Part shown: piece after piece, positions 53,872 through 62,301 of the stretch
Position numbering within the stretch: the stretch's first letter is position 1
Layout: the number at the start of each line of letters is the position of its first letter
Assembly (NCBI GenBank): GCA_963764955.1
Contig: CAVXVE010000070.1
Location: 62,001 to 126,000 of the forward strand
DNA: 64,000 bases
Origin: Roseiarcus sp963764955
GTDB lineage: Bacteria > Pseudomonadota > Alphaproteobacteria > Rhizobiales > Beijerinckiaceae
Direction: 5' to 3'
Notes under the pieces: generated by a model
Database searches by the model: none
The model's input: the letters and a program-made list of their open reading frames with translations, nothing else
Told to the model about the DNA's origin: nothing
Position numbers and translations under genes: made by a program

Positions 53872-54268
53872 GCCGCGCATGGTGGGGCGCCGGCAGGGCC
53901 CCTGCAAGGGCCCGACGACACATCTCAACAAGGGGCGCCGCTGGCGACCGGTGAAAATATATGGTTTCCAAGTGACGATGTCTTCACGAGTATAGCTCAA
54001 GGATAATGCTTACGCAACGTAAGGATTAACTGGATTAATTTAGGTAAATACTATTAGATTGAATTGAATGTCCCGATTGTGCTTGTAAGCGAGCCGGGCA
54101 AGCGTATCCTTTGATTGTTCGTCAGCGCCCCCGCTGACAGGACGCCCGGCGGGCCCGGTTCCGCCGCATCTCCGGGCCTCGCTGGGCTGGCCGGCTTGAA
54201 CGCGATTTGGAGCGCCTCCAAAAAGACGCGTTCAGCCGGCCTCCCTTTTCTCGGCCGAGCGGGCCTAC
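53872..54268. other. AT-rich intergenic region between lexA and scpA
   Basis: About 400 bases without a coding gene. Bases 53960-54110 are strikingly AT-rich for this genome and include the palindrome CTTACG-CAA-CGTAAG at 54009-54023 and TTAA repeats near 54028-54042. This should hold the scpA promoter. The segment 54120-54260 is GC-rich again and has no recognised feature. Confidence 0.45.
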
Positions 54269-54973
54269 TCAGTATCGCCGGAGCAGGCTCACCATCTTTC
54301 CCTGCACGCGGACGCGGTCGGGCCCGAAGATTCGCGTTTCATAAGCCGGATTGGCGGCCTCGAGCGCAATCGAGGCGCCGCGCTTGCGCAGTCGCTTCAG
54401 CGTCGCCTCCTCCTCGTCGACCAGCGCCACCACGATATCGCCAGTCTCGGCGGTGTCCTGCTTGCGAATGATGACGGTGTCGTTCTCGAGAATGCCGGCG
54501 TCGATCATCGAATCCCCGCGCACCTCGAGAGCGAAGTGCTCGCCCCCGCCGAGAAATTCCGGCGGCATCGCGAAGGTCTCGAGCCGCGTCTGGATGGCCG
54601 AGATCGGGGTGCCCGCGGCGATCCGGCCCATCAGCGGCACCATGACCGCGGCGCGCTCGTCCGGGTCGCGCGCCGATGCGACAGGCCGCACGCGTCCGAG
54701 ATTGCCCGGGATGACGCTCGGCGAGAATCTCTGCACCCTCGGCGCCGAGACCGTCGCCGATTCGGGCAGCCGCAGGACCTCGATCGCCCGGGCGCGATTG
54801 GCGAGGCGCCGGATAAAGCCGCGCTCCTCAAGCGCCATGATGAGGCGATGAATTCCGGATTTCGAGCGCAGGTCCAGCGCTTCTTTCATTTCATCGAACG
54901 ACGGCGGCACGCCCGAGTCCTGCAGGCGCTCATGGATGAATCGCAGTAGCTCGCTCTGCTTTTTTGTCAGCAT
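54269..54973 (-). CDS. lexA: LexA SOS repressor
   Basis: The SOS-response repressor, which cleaves itself when RecA is activated. The 234-residue protein has the N-terminal winged helix (MLTKKQSELLRFIHERLQDS ... PPSFDEMKEALDLRSKSGIHRLI), the cleavage site A120-G121 in GRIAAGTPI, the catalytic Ser155 in VRGDSMIDAGI and Lys193 in EATLKRLRK. A GTTC-N7-GTTC box lies about 96 bases upstream of the start, showing the expected autoregulation. Confidence 0.97.
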   Translation of the reverse strand: MLTKKQSELLRFIHERLQDSGVPPSFDEMKEALDLRSKSGIHRLIMALEERGFIRRLANRARAIEVLRLPESATVSAPRVQRFSPSVIPGNLGRVRPVASARDPDERAAVMVPLMGRIAAGTPISAIQTRLETFAMPPEFLGGGEHFALEVRGDSMIDAGILENDTVIIRKQDTAETGDIVVALVDEEEATLKRLRKRGASIALEAANPAYETRIFGPDRVRVQGKMVSLLRRY

Positions 54974-55354
54974 TATCGGTCTCCAGACGGCTCTGCCCGA
55001 GCCGCCGTCGAAGGCGGGTAAGGCGAATCGCGATTATGGCTAAAACAAATCGCGAACAAAGCCTAATCGTTCACGCCTTGTTCGGCAAGCCCAAAGTGCA
55101 AGCCCAAAGTGCAAGCTAAAGTGATTAGGTTGCGCGAAACACGCGAACCAGAACCCTTCGGGGGACGGACGACGGCAGCGGCGCGTGCGAAAGCGCCGGG
55201 CATGGGGGCAAAGTCAATGTCGCGAAGAGGCACACGCGGCCGCTGGCCGAATGGCGCGCCTAGGCCTCAAAGGCAGTCCGCCGGCTCCCGTCCATTCCAG
55301 CCCTTTCGCAAGCGGCCAGCGCCGCCAAGCGCCACGGACGGGCGTCCGCTCGCT
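54974..55354. other. lexA promoter region and empty sequence
   Basis: 381 bases containing the lexA promoter and SOS box (55069-55083). Two near-identical direct copies of CAAGCCCAAAGTGCAAGC-like sequence lie at 55086-55115. The remainder to 55354 shows no convincing gene. Confidence 0.45.
55069..55083 (-). promoter_or_regulatory. lexA: Alphaproteobacterial LexA box (SOS box) of lexA
   Basis: GTTCACGCCTTGTTC on the plus strand, an exact GTTC-N7-GTTC direct repeat, the known LexA site of alphaproteobacteria. It is about 96 bases before the lexA ATG. Confidence 0.85.
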
Positions 55355-55606
55355 TCAATCCGGACTGCAGGAAGGGCAGATATAATAGGCCTTTCTCAAT
55401 ACGCCCTTCATAGCGAACCGCACTTCCTCCAGGCTGACGCCGTCGAACACGCCGCGCTCCCAGGCGTTGGCGGCGAGGGCGTAGGCGGCGGGCTCGGCGT
55501 CCTCATTTACGGCGGAAAGAAGGAAGTAGCGGCAACTTTCACAGGGAACGATCGCACGTGTGGCTCGCGCAAATTGTTCCAATGTTTCTTGGACATAGGT
55601 GTTCAT
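55355..55606 (-). CDS. Small protein with two CxxC-type pairs, function unknown
   Basis: An 83-residue protein, mostly helical, starting MNTYVQETLEQF. It holds PCESCRYFLLSAV near residue 22 and ends with YYICPSCSPD. The two Cys pairs (C-x2-C and C-x2-C) suggest a zinc site. I know no named family. The ATG at 55606 is used; a GTG at 55627 would add seven residues. The surrounding region is otherwise empty. Confidence 0.55.
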   Translation of the reverse strand: MNTYVQETLEQFARATRAIVPCESCRYFLLSAVNEDAEPAAYALAANAWERGVFDGVSLEEVRFAMKGVLRKAYYICPSCSPD

Positions 55607-55790
55607 GACCGCATCCCCGCCGCTCACGTTTCATTAACCATGCGTCTCGATTCGTGACCGAAACGTGGCGAGCGCTGCGGCGCGTCTCGGCGCCGCCGCA
55701 TTTTCCGGGACCTGCGTCCGACGCACATCCACGGTCAAACCGGAGAAGAGGAGTGGAGTTCCAGGTTCCTCGGATCGGGCCTGTCGTTCC

Positions 55791-56444
55791 CTAGCCCAGC
55801 TGCATTTCGGGCGGGTCGGCCTCGACGATCAGCGCCGCGCCGGTGGCGTCCTCAATTTCGCCGACTGAGACGCCGGGCCCGCGCTCGCGCAGGACGAGGC
55901 CCGCCTCCGTCGGCTCGATCACCGCCATTTCGGTGACGACGAGGCTGACGCGGCGCGTTGCGGTCAGGGGGAGCGAGCAGCGCGCGACGATCTTGTGTCC
56001 GCCCTTGGCGGTATGGGTCATCGCCACAACGACCTTCTTGGCCCCCGAGACGAGGTCCATCGCCCCGCCCATGCCGGGCACCATCTTGCCCGGCACCATC
56101 CAGTTGGCGAGGAAGCCGCGCTCGTCGACTTCGAGGCCGCCGAGGACGGTCATGTCCAAATGTCCGCCGCGGATGAGGCCGAAGCTCATGGCGCTGTCGA
56201 TCGAGGCCGCGCCAGGCATGGCGGTGACGTAGCCGCCGCCGGCGTCGGTGAGGTCCGGGTCCTCCATGCCCTCGGGCGGCCGGGCGCCGAGCCCGATGAC
56301 GCCATTCTCCGCCTGGAAGAATACGTGCACGTGCTTGGGCAGGAAGTTGGCGACAAGGCTCGGCAGTCCGATGCCCAGATTGACCAGCATGTCGGGCTTC
56401 ACCTCCTGGGCGACGCGCCGCGCGATGATTTCCTTGGCGTCCAT
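55791..56444 (-). CDS. atoA: CoA-transferase subunit B (AtoA/ScoB type)
   Basis: The catalytic subunit of a family I CoA-transferase. The 217-residue protein has ARRVAQEVKPDMLVNLGIGLPSLVANFL, the catalytic Glu in FFQAENGVIGLG, GAASIDSAMSFGLIRGGHLDMTVLGGL and VPGKMVPGMGGAMDLV. Sequence is closest to E. coli AtoA, which with AtoD activates acetoacetate for beta-oxidation, but ScoAB and PcaIJ are related and the exact acid is uncertain. Its ATG at 56444 overlaps the atoD stop as TGATG. Confidence 0.88.
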   Translation of the reverse strand: MDAKEIIARRVAQEVKPDMLVNLGIGLPSLVANFLPKHVHVFFQAENGVIGLGARPPEGMEDPDLTDAGGGYVTAMPGAASIDSAMSFGLIRGGHLDMTVLGGLEVDERGFLANWMVPGKMVPGMGGAMDLVSGAKKVVVAMTHTAKGGHKIVARCSLPLTATRRVSLVVTEMAVIEPTEAGLVLRERGPGVSVGEIEDATGAALIVEADPPEMQLG

Positions 56445-57098
56445 CAGAAGGCCCTCTCCAGCAAATGAGTCACCAGCACGCCGGGGGTCTTGACCGAGTC
56501 GGGCGAGATGACGCCGACGGGAACGATCGTCTGCGGCTCGGCGATGACGACGTCGCCGGCGAGCGCGATGATCGGATTGAAATTGTGCGCGGTCAGCGAA
56601 TATTCGAGATTGCCGTAGTAGTCGGCCTGTTTCGCGCCGATGAGCGCGAAGTCGGCGCGGATCGGCGTCTCCAGCAGGTAGGACTTGCCGTCGACCTCGA
56701 TGATCCGCTTGCCCTTCTCGACCAGCGTGCCGAGGCCGGTCGCGGTCAGATACCCCGCCCAAGCCGACGCCGCCGGCGCGGATGCGTTCGATCAGCGTGC
56801 CTTGCGGCGCGAGCTCGACCTCGATCTCGCCCGCGATCATGCTCGCCTGAGTTTGCGGATTGAGGCCGATATGCGAGGCGACGAGCCTCGCGATCGCGCC
56901 TGCGCTGACGAGCTTGCCGATCCCGCGGCCGGGCCAGGCCGTGTCATTGGCGATGACTGTCAGGTTCTTCGCGCTGCGCCGAACGAGCGCGTCGATGAGG
57001 CGGTGGGGCGAGCCCACGCCCATGAAGCCGCCAATGAGAAGGCTGGCGCCGTCGGGTATCAGCGCCGCCGCGGCGTCGGCGGTTATCGCGACCTTCAT
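56444..57098 (-). CDS. atoD: CoA-transferase subunit A (AtoD/ScoA type), one frameshift
   Basis: The alpha subunit of the CoA-transferase. The intact part has ASLLIGGFMGVGSPHRLIDALV, NLTVIANDTAWPGRGIGKLV and ASHIGLNPQTQASMIAGEIEVELAPQGTLIERIRAGG, much like AtoD. An extra base in the CCCC at 56753-56756 shifts the frame after GVGLGG; the family continuation YLTATGLGTLVEKGKRIIEVDG to VLVTHLLERAF is in the next frame and stops at 56444. Repaired length 217 residues. GAGGGAAC lies just before the ATG at 57098. Confidence 0.88.
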
Positions 57099-57327
57099 GT
57101 CCGTTCCCTCGGCCCGCCGCGCCGCCACGGCGGCGAGATTGCGATGCGCCAGGCGAGGCGAAGCAAAAGCCGCGCCAGAGGGGTCTCGACCCGACCCGGC
57201 GCGGCGGCCGGCCTCGGCCGTGTGACCGGGATCACAGCCGGATTGATAAGTTCGGGCTACTCGTGTTTATTCACGCGCTTGCTGCGTTTTGCGAAGGGCC
57301 GATCCGGGAGGAAGGCCCTGCGCTCCC

Positions 57328-58302
57328 GTGGCTCGCGAAGCAGAGAAAACGGGGGGCCCCGTCCTGTTCTGCGGACAGAAGCCATACCCCACCTGGGTGC
57401 TGCCGCCGCCCGACGAGCCGAGCGCGGACGCGCGCGCGCCGGCCGACATCAAGCCGAGCGCGACCGTCGTGGCGCGCCATGATCTTCGTCTTCCGATCGC
57501 CGGGGTCGGGATCGGTCTTGGCCTCGCGGCGTTGATCCTGGCCGCGGTGTTCGTGGCGCCGCTTCTGCTGCGTCCACCCCCGGCGCCGAAAACCGCCGTC
57601 GCAGCCTTGCCGACGCTGGCCGCCGCGCCTCCGCCTCTGGCGGCGGTCGCAAACAGCCAGACGGCCGAGCCCGAACGGCTTTCCGCCCTCGAACCGCCGC
57701 CGATCCAGATCGGCGTTCCGCAGGAGGACAACGATGCCGCCGCGCCGCCTCCGGACGCCACGACGATCGTTCCGCCGTCCTTGCCGCCGGTTGTGCTTGC
57801 GCCTTTGCCGCCTTCGCGGCCGCTCGAACTGGCGCCGCCGGTCGGTCCCGCAATCCCCTACGATCAGTCGACCGCGATCTACGACATCTCCGCGCACACG
57901 GTCTATCTGCCGGACGGAACGCGGCTCGAAGCCCATTCGGGCCTTGGCGACAGGATCGACGACCCGCGCTTCGTCGATGAGCGCGATCGCGGCGCGACCC
58001 CGCCTGGCGTCTATCAGCTCACGCTGCGCGAATCGCTTTTCCATGGAGTCCAGGCGCTGCGCCTGAACCCGGTCGGCGCCGGCTTCACCTTCAATCGCGT
58101 TGGCCTGCTCGCGCATCCCTACATGCTGGGCCCGAACGGCGATTCCAACGGCTGTGTGTCGTTCAAGAACTACGACAATTTCCTGCACGCCTTTCAGAGC
58201 GGAACGGTGCGGCGCCTCGCGGTGGTCGCCCACTGGACCGGAGGTCCGCGGCCGCCGGGCGTTTTCGCCGGGCTGCGCGAGGCCCTCAATCGCACACGGT
58301 AG
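57328..58302 (+). CDS. Membrane-anchored Tlde1-like (DUF2778) L,D-transpeptidase-fold protein
   Basis: A 324-residue protein. One transmembrane helix lies near residues 55-81 (LPIAGVGIGLGLAALILAAV), then a Pro/Ala-rich linker of about 110 residues. The C-terminal 135 residues match DUF2778/Tlde1: YDISAHTVYLPDGTRLEAHSGLG, PPGVYQLTLRE and the active-site pattern H263 then GPNGDSNGCVSF with Cys276. Tlde1 of Salmonella is a type VI L,D-carboxypeptidase/transpeptidase effector; membrane-anchored relatives in Hyphomicrobiales are not effectors but probably act on their own peptidoglycan. The GTG at 57328 follows GGAGGAAGG; a TTG at 57289 is an alternative. Confidence 0.8.
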   Translation: MAREAEKTGGPVLFCGQKPYPTWVLPPPDEPSADARAPADIKPSATVVARHDLRLPIAGVGIGLGLAALILAAVFVAPLLLRPPPAPKTAVAALPTLAAAPPPLAAVANSQTAEPERLSALEPPPIQIGVPQEDNDAAAPPPDATTIVPPSLPPVVLAPLPPSRPLELAPPVGPAIPYDQSTAIYDISAHTVYLPDGTRLEAHSGLGDRIDDPRFVDERDRGATPPGVYQLTLRESLFHGVQALRLNPVGAGFTFNRVGLLAHPYMLGPNGDSNGCVSFKNYDNFLHAFQSGTVRRLAVVAHWTGGPRPPGVFAGLREALNRTR

Positions 58303-58310
58303 AGTGATGC

Positions 58311-58346
58311 CCATTCTCATGGATCGGAATTGATCCATGAGAATGG
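58311..58346. repeat. Perfect 15-base inverted repeat between convergent genes
   Basis: The arm at 58311-58325 (CCATTCTCATGGATC) and the arm at 58332-58346 are exact reverse complements around a six-base loop. It lies eight bases after the stop of the DUF2778 gene and 50 bases before the end of the convergent MFS gene. It has no T-run, so it would be a stable RNA 3' end or a pause site rather than a standard terminator. Confidence 0.65.
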
Positions 58347-58395
58347 CAAGCGCGAACGCGCGCCCGCGCTGATGCGCGGAATCTGCGATCGAGTA

Positions 58396-59556
58396 TTAGG
58401 CGCCCGGGCCGCGCTGCGCGGCGGTCAACGCAACGATCCCCGCCGCGGCGAGGAGCAACATCGCAAAGGCGAGGCGCAGGCTCGAAACGGTCGCGATCGC
58501 CCCGAAGAAGGGCGGCCCAAGGAGAAGCGACGTGTAGGCCATCGTCGCCGACATGGCGATGCCGAGCGAGGGTGAGCTTGCCGCGGCGGCGCTCGCGCTG
58601 AAGGCGGCCGGCACCATGTTGGCGACGCCGAGCCCGATAAGCGCGAAGCCGGCGAGGGCGGCTGGTTCGGAGAGCGGCCCGGTCGCCAGCGCGACGCCCG
58701 CGAACAGCAGGATTGCGCCATAGAGGATGACGCGGGTCCGCCCAATGGCGCGCACCACGCTGTCGCCGAGCAGGCGTCCGACGACCATCATGAGGGCATA
58801 GACGGAGAATGCGGCGGCGGCCGCGCCGCTTCGCGCCCCGACCTCCGAACTCATGAAGAGCGCGCTCCAGTCGGTGACCGACCCTTCCGCGAACACCGCG
58901 AGGAAGGCAATGAGGCTCAGCGCCATGAGCTTGCGTTCCGGCAAGGCGAAGATGCGCGCCGCCGCGCGGGTGTCGCCGACGCCGATCGCCAGGCTGGCCA
59001 CGACCGCGATCACGAAGGCGATCCCGGCCTCGATCCCGAGTTGGAGCGCTACCCCGGCGCCGCGGGCGATGAGGACGCCGCCGAAGGCCGAGCCGATGAG
59101 CCCGCCTGCGCTCCAGGCGGCGTGAAAGGAGGACATGATTGCGCTTCCCCAGCGCGTCTCGACGACGCTCGCATGGGCGTTCATCGGCACATCCATGAGG
59201 ATGTTGACGAAGCCGAACAGAAACGCGCATGCGCCGAGAAAGCCGATCCCCGGCGACAGCAGATGAGTCTGCGGAAGCGCGGCGAGCAGGAGCGCGGTCA
59301 GGGGGCCTGAGATTCTGAGCGCTCGCCCGGTGCCCCCGATCTTTGGCGGCAGCACGCCGGCGATTGGCATGGCGGCGAGCGCGCCCACGCCCGCGGCCAG
59401 GAGCACCATCGAGAGGCGCGCATCAGAGAGACCGAAGAGCGCCTTGATCTCGGGGATCGCGACCGCCCAGGCGCCGATTGAGAGGCCATTGGCGAAGAAG
59501 ATCGCAGTGACGCCAGCGCGGGCGCGCACAAGCCCGTCCGCTCGAGCGGTGTCCAT
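58396..59556 (-). CDS. MFS transporter (YbjJ/fucose-permease-like)
   Basis: A 386-residue carrier with about 12 membrane segments. The N-terminal part has AIFFANGLSIGAWAVAIPEIKALFGLSDARLSMVLL and MPIAGVLPPKIGGTGRAL; the middle shows NILMDVPMNAHASVVETRWG, FHAAWSAGGLIGSAFGG and the later FAEGSVTDWSALFM. This set is typical of the YbjJ-like group, which lacks a known physiological substrate. The ATG at 59556 starts before helix 1 but has no obvious Shine-Dalgarno; starts upstream add non-conserved residues. Confidence 0.82.
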   Translation of the reverse strand: MDTARADGLVRARAGVTAIFFANGLSIGAWAVAIPEIKALFGLSDARLSMVLLAAGVGALAAMPIAGVLPPKIGGTGRALRISGPLTALLLAALPQTHLLSPGIGFLGACAFLFGFVNILMDVPMNAHASVVETRWGSAIMSSFHAAWSAGGLIGSAFGGVLIARGAGVALQLGIEAGIAFVIAVVASLAIGVGDTRAAARIFALPERKLMALSLIAFLAVFAEGSVTDWSALFMSSEVGARSGAAAAAFSVYALMMVVGRLLGDSVVRAIGRTRVILYGAILLFAGVALATGPLSEPAALAGFALIGLGVANMVPAAFSASAAAASSPSLGIAMSATMAYTSLLLGPPFFGAIATVSSLRLAFAMLLLAAAGIVALTAAQRGPGA

Positions 59557-59879
59557 CGTTGAAGAGAGTCCCACTCGGCGGAGCTTAAAGCATAGCGCTC
59601 GAGGCGGCGCCAATCGGGGCTGCTCAGCGCTGGGTCATGCGGCCCCACTCCCCAGAGGGATGTCGAAAAAGAACATAGAAATTATGTAATAACCAACTCA
59701 ATTTGGCGAAACGAACCCAATTTGGGGCTGGCCCTTCGGCGTCGCCGGGATGGTCCATGCGAACGTCGTCGGAGCCTCTGAGGCATGAGCGCCAAGCGGC
59801 TCGCGTTTGGCGCCGTCAGCAGCGAGGCGGGCGGCCCGCGACGATGCGCGTCATCGCCACGGGCGTCCGGAGCGGGGAC
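59557..59879. other. Gene-less intergenic stretch
   Basis: 323 bases between the two minus-strand genes. It has an AT-rich patch at 59660-59710 with two copies of a CAATTTGG-like word (59699-59706 and 59719-59726). No gene, terminator or promoter is clear. Confidence 0.4.
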
Positions 59880-62057
59880 TTAGCTTAGCGGAAGCGGGGG
59901 CGCATATTCGCTGGGGCGGAACGGTCCCTCGGGGCCGGACTCGAGCACGGAAACCTGCCCGGCCAAGCTGTCGCGCTCGTGGTTTCCCCAGCGGCCGCGA
60001 TAAGTGAGCCATCCGGGATCCTTGAAGTTCGGGGTCGCCCCAGGCGGCATTTGCGAGAAGCCGGAGCCGTTCCACAGGTAGATCTCGACCGTTCCCGCGC
60101 GCTGGTCGAACCGGTAGGCGTTCTCCTTGCAATAGTCGTGCGTGCTCATCGGGCGGTCGTAGACGCCGGCTTTCGCGTAAGCCTCGTGATCGCCGTTGGC
60201 GAGATGCACCAGCACCTGGCGGCCGGAGAATTCGGTGTTTCCGTCGCCGGGCTTGAAGTTGTCCTGGTCGCCGTGGTGGTCGTACATCACGCCTGCCACG
60301 ACCTCGTTCTGCGGGTGGGCGAAGTCGACCTGATCGAGCTTGACCTTCACGTGCTCCCAGTCGGAGACATGATTGCCCCAGCTGGTCCCGGCGACGGTCT
60401 TGCCCTGGTTGTAGTTGAACAGCCACCAGTAGACGATATCGAGCCGTTTGTTGGCGCCCTCGACCACGACCGCATAAGTAGCGAGTTCAGCCGGCTTGGT
60501 CGGCGGAGCGCCGTTGAACCAGTCCTGCGTGTCGGAGGGCTGGTTGAGATCGGCGCGGGTGCGCAGGAAGGCCATCGCGTTGGTGTTCGCGTTCGCCTGG
60601 GCAAGCAATGTGGCCTGCTGGGCGAGGACGTTGCGGTCCAGCGCGCCGTTGTAGAACGTCGTGAGCGACAGCCCGGTCGGATCCGTCGCTTTCTGGATGA
60701 TCATGTGCGGCAGGAACGCGTCGATCGTCGTCTGCCAATAGACCTCGTCGACGTTCAGCATGTAGATGGGCGCGTATTTGCGCACCAGGGCGTCGATGAG
60801 CGCCGATTTGTCCGACGGGGGCTTGATCCCGGCGATCGGCCCGTAGACCGATCCGTCGCCGTCATCGACGGAAAACTTCGCTTCGAAAGTGGCGTCGCCG
60901 AACACCGAGATCGTAAGCGTCGCGGCGCCGTCATAGGCGCAATATCCGCTCACGTCCGAGCCCGATTGAACCCGCACGATCCGGTTGTGGCTCGTGTTCA
61001 TCCCGTGCTTATTTCCGCCCTGGTCAATGACCTGAATCGCGGCCTTGCCGTCGATCGTCACAGCGCCGTTTGCGTAGGCGCACGCCCATGGCGAATAGTT
61101 GCGCAGGCTGACCGTGAACGGCTCGTCGTTGGTGGCGTGGAAGGCGATCGCATTGATGAAATTATCGGGATTGACCCACGCATGGAATCCAACGAACTGT
61201 GCGCCTGAAATCGGAGGAGAGACGATGTCGTCGATGCCGGTCGGCCCCGCCTTGAAAGTCGCTCCCGTGCTGGTGGTGAATTCGATGCGCCGCAGACTTC
61301 CGTAGCCATATCCGCTGCTCGAGAACGACAAGGACTTCAGCGTTTCGCCGTCGGCGAACGTGTAGGTGTTCAGCGCATACTTGACGTCGTCAATTCCTCC
61401 GGCGCTCTTGACCGTGCCGTCGCGCAACTCCATCCGGATCCCGCGCACCTTGTCGCCATCCGAGCGCACCGAGAAGACGCGCGCGACCGAGGTTTCGGAC
61501 GCGAGATCGACCTCGCTTCCACCGGCCGCCTGATTGCCGACGGAGCGCGTCGCAAACCATGGCCGATGGACGATCGGCTTGGGCGGAGGCAGGCGGACGA
61601 TGAAGGCGAGCGCGTTGATGAAATTGTCCGGATTGACCCAGGCGTGAAACCCGACCAGCTCCGCGCCCTCGACCGCGAGCGAGGCTTCGTGGTCGAAGCC
61701 ACCCGCTCCGGCTTCGAAAGTCTTCTTCAGGGACGTTTCGAACTGGATCTGGCGCAGGCTTCCATAGCCATATCCGGAATCTCTGAGCTCCGCGCTGACA
61801 AGGGTTTCGCCTGGAGCGAAGCGATATGAAGTGAGCGTGTATTTGCCGTCGTCGTAGCCGCCGGCCTCCTTGAAGGAGCCATCGCTGAGCTCAATCCTTA
61901 AGCCGCGCACCTTGTCGCCATCCCATCGGACGCCGATGAAGGTCGCGACCGCTTTGTCCGAGGTGAGCAAAACCTCGGATCTGCCGACCGCCTTGTTGCC
62001 GATCGACGCGGTTTCTTGAGGGGCGGAAAAAAGGCTTTGAGTGTCAACGGCTAGCAT
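59880..62057 (-). CDS. Two jacalin-like lectin domains, an unassigned middle domain and a Vps62-like domain
   Basis: A 725-residue protein. Residues 18-153 and 172-306 are two homologous jacalin-like lectin repeats, each with VRxDGDKVRGxRxEL, YxxDDxKY, GYGYGSLRxIxF and a final GFHAWVNPDNFINAxAF. Residues 312-405 form an unassigned beta-rich domain (SLRNYSPWACAYANGAV, Cys326 and Cys373). From about 420 to 700 there is a Vps62-related domain: RKYAPIYMLNVDEVYW, DIVYWWLFNYNQGKT, GNHVSDWEHVKVKL, YDHHGDQDNF, VHLANGDHEAYAKAG and WLTYRGRWGNHE. No signal peptide is visible. Vps62 proteins are mostly fungal or plant; bacterial relatives are often secreted and of unknown role. Confidence 0.8.
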   Translation of the reverse strand: MLAVDTQSLFSAPQETASIGNKAVGRSEVLLTSDKAVATFIGVRWDGDKVRGLRIELSDGSFKEAGGYDDGKYTLTSYRFAPGETLVSAELRDSGYGYGSLRQIQFETSLKKTFEAGAGGFDHEASLAVEGAELVGFHAWVNPDNFINALAFIVRLPPPKPIVHRPWFATRSVGNQAAGGSEVDLASETSVARVFSVRSDGDKVRGIRMELRDGTVKSAGGIDDVKYALNTYTFADGETLKSLSFSSSGYGYGSLRRIEFTTSTGATFKAGPTGIDDIVSPPISGAQFVGFHAWVNPDNFINAIAFHATNDEPFTVSLRNYSPWACAYANGAVTIDGKAAIQVIDQGGNKHGMNTSHNRIVRVQSGSDVSGYCAYDGAATLTISVFGDATFEAKFSVDDGDGSVYGPIAGIKPPSDKSALIDALVRKYAPIYMLNVDEVYWQTTIDAFLPHMIIQKATDPTGLSLTTFYNGALDRNVLAQQATLLAQANANTNAMAFLRTRADLNQPSDTQDWFNGAPPTKPAELATYAVVVEGANKRLDIVYWWLFNYNQGKTVAGTSWGNHVSDWEHVKVKLDQVDFAHPQNEVVAGVMYDHHGDQDNFKPGDGNTEFSGRQVLVHLANGDHEAYAKAGVYDRPMSTHDYCKENAYRFDQRAGTVEIYLWNGSGFSQMPPGATPNFKDPGWLTYRGRWGNHERDSLAGQVSVLESGPEGPFRPSEYAPPLPLS

Positions 62058-62301
62058 AGGACGACCTTCCTCGTTGACCGCCGTGGGCGACGGCGGAGTT
62101 CGCTGTTTGTTTGAAGAAATGCGTAATGCCCGGGCCGGCGAATTATGCGGAGCCGGGGCTGGACGAGGCTTTAAACTCGCCAGTGGGAATTAGTGTATAT
62201 TTGGGCTGTATTTTCTGGCGATAGACAGAAAGGGCTAGACATACCGGGCCCGGAAGGGCGCAGACGCTCATCGCGTCCAAATTCAGAAGACCCGGAGATG
62301 G

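Noticed and set aside
54027..54043. A CtrA box (TTAA-N7-TTAA) upstream of scpA
   Set aside because: The TTAA words here are five bases apart, not seven, so the match fails.
55791..57128. A single fused AtoD-AtoA protein, as the open frame suggests
   Set aside because: The joined frame has about 110 nonsense residues in the middle; one extra base in atoD explains it, and the true atoD stop and atoA start overlap at TGATG.
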